A stretch of 18,831 nt of DNA from Caldithrix sp964598255 (GTDB taxonomy: Bacteria; Calditrichota; Calditrichia; Calditrichales; Calditrichaceae): assembly GCA_964598255.1 (NCBI GenBank), contig CAZRBA010000008.1, positions 1 through 18,831 of the forward strand, in the 5' to 3' direction. This document shows, in pieces, positions 13,677 to 18,831 of the stretch; the stretch's first letter is position 1; each line of letters begins with the position of its first letter. The notes under the pieces are model-generated. The model worked only from the letters and a program-made list of their open reading frames with translations, ran no database searches and had not been told where the DNA came from. Position numbers and translations under genes: made by a program.

Positions 13677-14903
13677 ATGCGTACGCTGCTTAAAAATATT
13701 GCGAATCTGTATTCCCCGGATGTAAAAGCGGGATACGGTAAAATAAAAAAATGGCACAATGTGCATCTGCTTATTGAAGACGGAACGATAAAAAACATTG
13801 CTTTTTCAGATACCGAAAATGAAGGGGAAACGCCGGACAAGGTAATTGATGTAACCGGAATGACGGTTGTTCCCGGATTTATTGATGCCCATACCCATCC
13901 TGTTTTTTGGAAAACGCGTGAAGATGAATTTATCATGCGCATACAGGGTAAAAGCTACGAAGAAATTGCCGCTGCCGGCGGGGGCATCCGTAATAGCGTA
14001 CGCGCTTTTAGGCAAGCAAGTAAAGAGGCGATTAAGTGGGTAACGCAGGAACGGATTCATCCGTTTTTGTCCTTCGGAGTGACCACCATTGAGGCAAAAA
14101 GCGGCTATGGGCTTTCGACCCACGACGAGATCAAGGCACTGGAAATCATTAACGAACTTAATGCGGAGCAACCGCTAGATTTGGTGCCGACTTTTCTGGG
14201 GGCGCACGAAGTGCCGGATGAATATCAAAGCAAGCGTCAGGCCTATGTGGATTTGGTTTGCAATGAAATGATCCCCTTGGTTGCCGAACGTAAATTAGCC
14301 CGCTATTGCGATGTGTTTTGCGAAGAAGGTGTGTTTACGGTAAATGAAAGTCGCAGAATTTTAACAACGGCACAAAAATACGGAATGCAAGTCCGCATTC
14401 ATGCGGACGAGCTTTCACCTTTCGGCGGTGCGGAATTAGCAGCCGAAATCGGAGCGGTGACGGCAGACCATCTGGTTAAAATTTCACATCGGGGAATTAA
14501 AGAGATGGCCAAAGCAGGTGTGATTCCTGTTTTGTTGCCTGGTACGACCTTCTTTTTGGGTAAAGACCAATACGCACCGGCACGAAAAATGATTGAGGCC
14601 GGTTGCCAGGTAGCTATTTCTACGGATTTCAATCCAGGTAGCTCCACAACGCAAAACTTTCAGCTTATGTGGACGATTGGGGCATTAAAATTAAAAATGT
14701 TGCCAGAGGAGTTGCTCTGGGCCAGCACATACATTCCCGCCAAATCATTAGGGCTGGAAAAACGTCTGGGTGAAATCGAAGTCGGCAAACAAGCCGACCT
14801 GATTGTACTCGATATTCCGAATCTGAATTATCTCCCATACCATTATGGCATTAACCATACGGTGATGACCATTAAAAAAGGCAGAGTGGTGTATTCCACC
14901 TGA
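13677..14903 (+). CDS. hutI: Imidazolonepropionase
   Basis: A 408-residue amidohydrolase that opens 4-imidazolone-5-propanoate to N-formimino-glutamate, the third step of histidine breakdown. Metal and substrate motifs: DAHTH (H72, H74), EAKSGYGL (139-146), FLGAHEVP (H177), H242-ADE245, ADH265, and STD317-FNPGSS. The length is standard. ATG 13677 follows GGGGG at 13667-13671; the frame is open to 13491, but this overlaps the HIT gene and has no support. No other hut gene (hutH, hutU, hutG) is in the window, so the pathway is split or completed elsewhere. The link to the HIT gene is by spacing only. Confidence 0.92.
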   Translation: MRTLLKNIANLYSPDVKAGYGKIKKWHNVHLLIEDGTIKNIAFSDTENEGETPDKVIDVTGMTVVPGFIDAHTHPVFWKTREDEFIMRIQGKSYEEIAAAGGGIRNSVRAFRQASKEAIKWVTQERIHPFLSFGVTTIEAKSGYGLSTHDEIKALEIINELNAEQPLDLVPTFLGAHEVPDEYQSKRQAYVDLVCNEMIPLVAERKLARYCDVFCEEGVFTVNESRRILTTAQKYGMQVRIHADELSPFGGAELAAEIGAVTADHLVKISHRGIKEMAKAGVIPVLLPGTTFFLGKDQYAPARKMIEAGCQVAISTDFNPGSSTTQNFQLMWTIGALKLKMLPEELLWASTYIPAKSLGLEKRLGEIEVGKQADLIVLDIPNLNYLPYHYGINHTVMTIKKGRVVYST

Positions 14904-14958
14904 TGGTGCAAAAATGTTCTCCCGTTTATTTGTCGCTACTCTGCCAATCTCGTTTAAA

Positions 14959-15702
14959 TTATCCGTACGATTTTTTTAATATTTCCTTAAAACGCATTGC
15001 GTCTTGCAAAGCGCTCATATTATTAAACATGCAATAGATCTCGGTCTGCGGTTGGGAAATAACAGTTTGTCTTAGGTCTTGCAAATCAATATCGGAATAT
15101 TGATAGCGGTACATTTTTTCACCGGGCGGTGCGCCGTGTAAGCGGAAGTAACGCAAACCTTGCGTTAGTGGCGGTTCTTTAAAAGGGTCGACACAATGAA
15201 TTAAATTTAACGCCGAAAAGTGTTGGCGAATCCAATCTTTGTCCCACACCGAGCGAAATTCCACAACAAAAAGAAACGATCCGTTTTTAACGGATTCGAA
15301 AAAGGTTAAAAAATTGTGTGCGTTTTCTTTATTGAATTTAAAATTCGGCGGACATTGAAATACAATGATCCTGGCTTGTAAAATACGTGCGATTTCGAGC
15401 GTGCGTTCCCACACCTCACGTACCTCTTCGGTCGGACGAAAATGGCCCAAACGTTTAAGCTTCTCCTTATCCCAACGCAAATTACATCGCCGGTAAGTCG
15501 GGGTAAAATAAGTGTGTGTAATACCCTGAAACGCCTTCATGGTAAAAATAAAATTCTTTGGTGCCTCATCACGCCATCTTTGTGCAGTTTCAATTTTAGG
15601 AAAACGGTAAAAAGTAAGTTGCAATTCGATGGTTTCGAATTGCCGGTAGTATTTTTGTTTGGCGTTAGGAAATCCGCAACAACCGATGTGTATCGCCTTC
15701 AA
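14959..15702 (-). CDS. DUF72 (YecE-like) family protein
   Basis: 247 residues, TIM-barrel-type DUF72. Typical features are the start IHIGCCGFPNAKQKYY, ELQLTFY, RWRDEAPKNFIFTMKAFQGITH (43-64), VVEFRSVWD and YFRLHG. It resembles the short thermophile/archaeal form of the family. The biochemical function is unknown. The N-terminus fits a TTG start at 15702, since homologs begin just before the GCCGFP strand; the best ribosome site (GAGG) is more than 10 bases upstream, so this is a weak start. It is convergent with hutI, 55 bp apart, and is a single gene. Confidence 0.8.
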   Translation of the reverse strand: MKAIHIGCCGFPNAKQKYYRQFETIELQLTFYRFPKIETAQRWRDEAPKNFIFTMKAFQGITHTYFTPTYRRCNLRWDKEKLKRLGHFRPTEEVREVWERTLEIARILQARIIVFQCPPNFKFNKENAHNFLTFFESVKNGSFLFVVEFRSVWDKDWIRQHFSALNLIHCVDPFKEPPLTQGLRYFRLHGAPPGEKMYRYQYSDIDLQDLRQTVISQPQTEIYCMFNNMSALQDAMRFKEILKKSYG

Positions 15703-16052
15703 AATAAATTCTACGCCTCTCTTCTATTCCCTCGTCAATAAATTTCTTCCGCTCCTTTCGGCCTGCGGTTACCGGAAAGCAAAATGTAGTGGTGGTAAGC
15801 CTGTTGTAAAAATTAATTCTAACTTCACACGGTTCGCTAGCTAACATTATCACCTTCTTGCTTTCGAATACACGCTTTGCTAAATATAGCAATATTTTTT
15901 CCATAGAAAAAGTTTTGTCATAAGTCAAATAAATTAGGTTGAAAACGCCCGTTCTTCTTGATTTTTAATGAAATTTCGCCTAATGTTAAATTTGATTCAA
16001 ATGATTTTCGCCTAAAAAAGGTAGCGGCCGAATTCAAACAAAGGATTTAATT
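15703..16052. other. Divergent intergenic stretch, 350 bp
   Basis: Lies between the minus-strand DUF72 gene and the plus-strand SLATT-like gene. It holds TTTCGCCTAATGTTAAATT at 15974, a shorter TTTTCGCCTAA copy at 16005, and a weak AT-rich hairpin (15877-15892) with a T6 tract at 15895. An 88-codon minus-strand frame here has no recognisable family. No gene is supported. Confidence 0.45.
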
Positions 16053-16658
16053 ATGAGTAAAGCCTTTAAAAAAGAATTACAAAGCCAACAAATCGGCGAA
16101 TTGGATTGGACTCCGGAAAAACGGATGGAATCCGTTACAAAAGTGTATTACTATGTTTGCCAGCATGCCGAGCAGGCCATGCAATGGTACCTGATTAAGA
16201 AAAATGTCAAACGTAAATGGGCGCGAATTTTACGTTTTTGGTCGATTGTGGTTGCTGCCCTTGCCGCTTTAATTCCGTTATTGGCTCAAATTTATCAGGG
16301 CCATGCCAAAATTCATATCGATCCTGTCTGGGCTTCGGTAGCTTTGTTTGTGGCCGCCACATTGGTGGCTCTCGATCATTTTTTCGGATTTTCCGCTTCT
16401 TGGATGCGCTTTATTACGGCAGAGGTTAAAATCAAAACAAAATACGAAGAATTTCAAATGGATTGGCAAATTAAGTTTGCCGCCCTTAAAGGCGAACCTC
16501 CCAATGATACGAAGGTAATCGAATTGTTGCAGGCCTGCAAGGAACTCCTGGTTTCGGTAAACGAAATTATTACGGAAGAAATGGAGGAATGGAAGCGGGA
16601 TTTTAAGGCGGCCTTAAAACGCATTGACGAACAAATTAAAATCAACAAAAAAGTTTGA
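16053..16658 (+). CDS. SLATT-like protein with two membrane helices
   Basis: 201 residues. It is predicted to have a polar N-terminus, a helix with AEQAMQWYLIKKNVKRKW (39-56), two membrane segments (about 60-80 and 93-113) with a short loop, then a long charged helical C-terminus from about 120. The pattern A-x-x-x-x-WY-x3-K-x2-KR before the first segment, and the DHFFGF-x3-W end of the second, fit the SLATT (SMODS- and SLOG-associating two-TM effector) / DUF4231-like superfamily. SLATT proteins are proposed pore-forming effectors in nucleotide-signal defence systems. No cyclase, SLOG or other sensor lies next to it, so it could be a stand-alone member. ATG 16053 has AAAGG upstream. mobA starts 46 bp after its stop, so the three genes may share a transcript. 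Assignment is from pattern, not alignment. Confidence 0.55.
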   Translation: MSKAFKKELQSQQIGELDWTPEKRMESVTKVYYYVCQHAEQAMQWYLIKKNVKRKWARILRFWSIVVAALAALIPLLAQIYQGHAKIHIDPVWASVALFVAATLVALDHFFGFSASWMRFITAEVKIKTKYEEFQMDWQIKFAALKGEPPNDTKVIELLQACKELLVSVNEIITEEMEEWKRDFKAALKRIDEQIKINKKV

Positions 16659-16704
16659 TTCTGGAAAACGGTTTCAATTCATAGCAAAAACAAGCAAAGG
16701 AAAA

Positions 16705-17298
16705 ATGATTTTAAACGATTGTACCGTGGCCATCATTGCCGGTGGCCGGAGCAAACGCTTCGGGAGTCCTAAATTCAAAGCTAAAATCGGTAACAAACGA
16801 TTAATCGAATTGGTTTTGGATTTGGCGTATCGTATTTCAACGGAATGCATGATTATTTCCGGTCTGGAAGAAATCCGAGAGCAGTTTAATCTTCCCGTAT
16901 TCGATGATGTATTCCCGCAATGCGGGCCGTTAGCAGGCATTCATTCCGCATTAGTTCATGCCAAAACCGAGTGGATTGCTATTTTACCGGTGGATATGCC
17001 TTTGTTAAAAGAATCAATTTATCTGAAATTGTGGACAAATCGACGAGACAATGTGCCTGTCGCTGCCCGAACCGACCGCGGTCTTGAACCGATGGTTTCT
17101 CTTTGGCATCAAAGTGCAATTCCCACGATCCAAAATGCTTTGGAAAACAGAAAGTTTAAAATTCACCAGATGCTGGAAACCCTTCATGCTGTGTTCGTTT
17201 TGTTTCCGTTGGAAGAGAATATTCATTTTTTCAATGTTAATTATCCGAATGATTTACAATTGATCCGTTCTCTAGTTAAGGGAGATAAGGATGAGTGA
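16705..17298 (+). CDS. mobA: Molybdenum cofactor guanylyltransferase MobA
   Basis: A 197-residue enzyme joining GMP to molybdopterin to make the guanine dinucleotide cofactor used by DMSO-reductase-family enzymes such as formate dehydrogenases. It has the nucleotide-binding signature AGGRSKRFGSPK (12-23), CGPLAGIHSAL (73-83), VD97-MPLL (metal-binding Asp) and GLEPMVSLWH. ATG 16705 follows AAAGG; the open frame to 16624 would overlap the SLATT-like gene and lacks support. It overlaps mobB by 8 bp, a sign of translational coupling. Confidence 0.88.
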   Translation: MILNDCTVAIIAGGRSKRFGSPKFKAKIGNKRLIELVLDLAYRISTECMIISGLEEIREQFNLPVFDDVFPQCGPLAGIHSALVHAKTEWIAILPVDMPLLKESIYLKLWTNRRDNVPVAARTDRGLEPMVSLWHQSAIPTIQNALENRKFKIHQMLETLHAVFVLFPLEENIHFFNVNYPNDLQLIRSLVKGDKDE

Positions 17299-17797
17299 CC
17301 GACCGCCTTTCTTGCATATTGTCGGGCCCAAAAATTCGGGTAAAACACGATTAACGGAATGGCTGATTCGATCGCTTACGGACTGTGGCCTGAAAGTAGG
17401 TGCCCTGAAGCATAGCATGCACTCCCACCCCGTAGACAAGTCGGGTGCCGATTCAGATCGTCTGCGTCGGGCGGGTGCCTTTCCCGCGGCTTTCTGGTCG
17501 GAAAACGGTCTGGGAATTTACTATCCGCCGCTCGCTTCTGAAAAAGGCTGGCAAATTTTGCAAAATACCTTTGCTCGGTGTGATTTGGTTTTGGTCGAGT
17601 CGTTTGCCAGTGCACCCCATCCTAAAATTGTACTTCAGGACGACGAGGGTATCCCGACACGTTTTGACAATGTCATCGCTCTTATCTCAAACCGGAAGAT
17701 CGAAACCGAGCTACCCGTTTTTAAACCTGATGAAAAAAAACGATTGATCGATTTTATTCTGAAATATTTTCGTCTTCAAACCCAACGTAACCATTAG
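17291..17797 (+). CDS. mobB: Molybdopterin-guanine dinucleotide biosynthesis protein MobB
   Basis: 168 residues. It has a P-loop GPKNSGKT (12-19), KHSMHSHPVDKSGADSDRLRRAGA (the family's conserved Lys-His region followed by DSxRxxxAGA) and LVESF. MobB binds GTP and assists MobA; it is not essential in E. coli. It starts 8 bp inside mobA with an AAGGG/GGAG-type site in the mobA end. A terminator hairpin follows at 17809, but its T tract points the other way, so it mainly serves the hsp20 gene. Confidence 0.88.
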   Translation: MSDRPPFLHIVGPKNSGKTRLTEWLIRSLTDCGLKVGALKHSMHSHPVDKSGADSDRLRRAGAFPAAFWSENGLGIYYPPLASEKGWQILQNTFARCDLVLVESFASAPHPKIVLQDDEGIPTRFDNVIALISNRKIETELPVFKPDEKKRLIDFILKYFRLQTQRNH

Positions 17798-17803
17798 ATT
17801 AAA

Positions 17804-17834
17804 ATAAAAAATCCCGCCATTCAAGACGGGATTT
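17804..17834 (-). terminator. Rho-independent terminator of hsp20 (minus strand)
   Basis: AAATCCCG (17834-17827 on the minus strand) pairs with CGGGATTT (17816-17809) around a 10-nt loop, followed on the minus strand by more T (T6 in all, then ATTTT). The plus strand has no T tract beyond the stem, so it may only weakly end mobAB transcripts. Confidence 0.82.
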
Positions 17835-17857
17835 AAACGTGGGAGTTGTAAGCGATT

Positions 17858-18301
17858 TTATTTGTTTTTAATAGTAATTTTTTTCGGTTTGGCTTCTTCC
17901 GTTTTAGGCAATACAAGCATTAATACTCCGTTTTTGTATTCCGCGCTGATGCTGTTCGCATTGATATCATTGGGTAAGTTGATACTGCGGGAAAACTTAC
18001 CGAAACGACGTTCACGGCGGTAGAACGTACCCTCTTCGCTGCGTGTTTCTTCTTTCTTCTCGCCGCTGATGGTTAACACATTGTCTTTAATTTCAATATC
18101 AATATCGTCCTTTTCCATCCCCGGCAGTTCAACGGAAATTTTATAAGCATCCTTGGTCTCTTCGATGTTCATTAATGGCATCAGGCTGGTAACCGGTTCG
18201 CCCAAAAAACGGGTATCGGCACTAAAAAAATCTTCGAGCATACGATCGAAAATATTATTAACGCGCGTTAAGCCCAAAGTTGGTTCCCATTTAACTAGCA
18301 T
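17858..18301 (-). CDS. Small heat shock protein, Hsp20/alpha-crystallin family
   Basis: 147 residues. An N-terminal arm (MLEDFF) precedes the alpha-crystallin domain (about 44-133) with VELPGMEKDDIDIEIKDNVL and the conserved AEYKNGVLMLVLPK (120-133). The C-terminal I142-T-I144 is the IxI motif that docks on neighbours in the oligomer. It is an ATP-independent holdase that binds unfolding proteins. ATG 18301 has AAAGGAGGT six bases upstream; the longer GTG start at 18310 would sit in that ribosome site. No CIRCE or HAIR-type operator was seen upstream, so the heat control is unknown. Confidence 0.92.
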   Translation of the reverse strand: MLVKWEPTLGLTRVNNIFDRMLEDFFSADTRFLGEPVTSLMPLMNIEETKDAYKISVELPGMEKDDIDIEIKDNVLTISGEKKEETRSEEGTFYRRERRFGKFSRSINLPNDINANSISAEYKNGVLMLVLPKTEEAKPKKITIKNK

Positions 18302-18438
18302 TGTTACCACCTCCTTTCATTGTTTTTTGTTTTTCTGTAAATTAACACTACAAACAGCGTGCCAATCCGTGAGCATCTTTAACTTGTTGATATTTTACAA
18401 GATAAATAAAAACAAAGTGCCGGTACAATTTTGACATA

Positions 18439-18467
18439 TTGACAAAGGACTATGAAAGAACTACAGA
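18439..18467 (+). promoter_or_regulatory. Possible sigma-70-type promoter for the CoA-binding protein gene
   Basis: TTGACA (18439-18444), 17 bases, then TACAGA (18462-18467), about 110 bases before the ATG at 18583. A second TTGACA lies at 18431. The -10 box is a poor match; other promoters are possible. Confidence 0.25.
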
Positions 18468-18582
18468 TGTATGACAGGATTAAATGCAATTTTTAATGAA
18501 AACAGATAACATTGTTAAAATTTAATCGAATTTGCCCGGCCGGTACTGATGTATTAATTTTAAATAAAGGAAATAAAAAACG

Positions 18583-18831
18583 ATGACTCTGTACGATCAA
18601 ATAAACCGGAACATTCCGCGAATTCTGGAAAACGCCAAAAACATTGCCGTGGTAGGCATTTCCAATAAACCCTACCGTGACAGTTACACCGTCACCAAAG
18701 TTTTAATGAATTACGGCTATCGAATTTTCCCGGTAAATCCCAATTACGACGAAGTGCTGGGCATGAAGTGCTACGGTTCGTTAAAAGAAATTAAAGAACC
18801 GATCGATATCGTGGATATTTTTCGGCGGCCG
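18583..18831 (+). CDS. CoA-binding domain protein (YccU-like), N-terminal part
   Basis: 83 residues are visible before the window ends. The Rossmann start NIAVVGISNKPYRDSYTV (20-37), then FPVNPNY, YGSLKEI and DIVDIFR match the CoA_binding_2 family, which resembles the CoA-binding domain of succinyl-CoA synthetase alpha subunits. The family is short (about 130-145 residues), so over half is present. The function is not established. ATG 18583 has AAAGGA upstream. The gene is divergent from hsp20. Confidence 0.85.
   Translation, partial: MTLYDQINRNIPRILENAKNIAVVGISNKPYRDSYTVTKVLMNYGYRIFPVNPNYDEVLGMKCYGSLKEIKEPIDIVDIFRRP

Noticed and set aside
15665..15928. 88-codon minus-strand ORF before the DUF72 gene
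   Set aside because: Overlaps the DUF72 start in another frame and has no recognisable family or ribosome site.
17809..17834. Hairpin as the mobAB terminator
   Set aside because: The T tract is on the minus-strand side, so the hairpin primarily fits the end of hsp20.

Overview
The window is a stretch of ordinary chromosome from a Gram-negative bacterium of moderate GC content. A predicted outer-membrane beta-barrel protein and exported proteins with signal peptides support the Gram-negative assignment. Protein styles (EF-G2-like factor, archaeal-style DUF72, RelA/SpoT-TPR fusion, exported DUF1573 protein) suggest the FCB superphylum, possibly Calditrichota. That placement is a guess from protein flavour, since there is no rRNA or marker phylogeny here. 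I saw no rRNA, tRNA, insertion sequence, CRISPR array or phage gene.

Layout. 2-169: end of the citrate lyase alpha subunit gene and a strong terminator. 286-1023: UPF0489 protein with arginase-like metal motifs. 1024-1562: non-coding, with a short attC-like element. 1563-3903 (minus): outer-membrane protein, exported MsrB and exported DUF1573 protein. 4296-6260: long-chain acyl-CoA synthetase. 6387-7625 (minus): RelA/SpoT-type alarmone synthetase fused to TPR repeats. 7915-10412: malate dehydrogenase, UPF0173 metallo-hydrolase and SprT-like metalloprotease; the first two are each followed by a clear terminator. 10413-11001: non-coding, with a longer attC-like element. 11002-13074: EF-G2-like GTPase and a terminator. 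13169-14903: HIT hydrolase and imidazolonepropionase, tightly spaced. 14959-15702 (minus): DUF72. 16053-17797: SLATT-like two-TM protein, then mobA and mobB, which overlap by 8 bp. 17858-18301 (minus): Hsp20. 18583 to the end: start of a CoA-binding (YccU-like) protein.

The main discovery candidate is the DUF1573 gene at 3487-3903 (minus). Its frame is interrupted by one in-frame TGA that sits exactly where the family has the first cysteine of its Cys-Gly-Cys-Thr motif. The frame continues to a normal stop with family-typical sequence. A perfect 6-bp GC-rich hairpin with a 4-nt loop (AGUU) lies 15 nt after the TGA; its loop begins 21 nt after the TGA and has G at loop position 2, as described for bacterial SECIS elements. 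I read it as an exported selenoprotein with a Sec-Gly-Cys redox motif. It is encoded just upstream of an exported methionine sulfoxide reductase whose ribosome binding site is buried in its own long hairpin. Together they look like an envelope redox-repair unit. The mobAB genes, which make the cofactor of often Sec-containing formate dehydrogenases, are compatible with a selenium-using organism but do not prove it.

Secondary points of interest are the UPF0489 protein (the family that includes peptide arginases), the two attC-like elements without an integrase, the stand-alone SLATT-like protein, the RelA-TPR fusion, and the EF-G2-like factor with Tyr in place of the switch II His.
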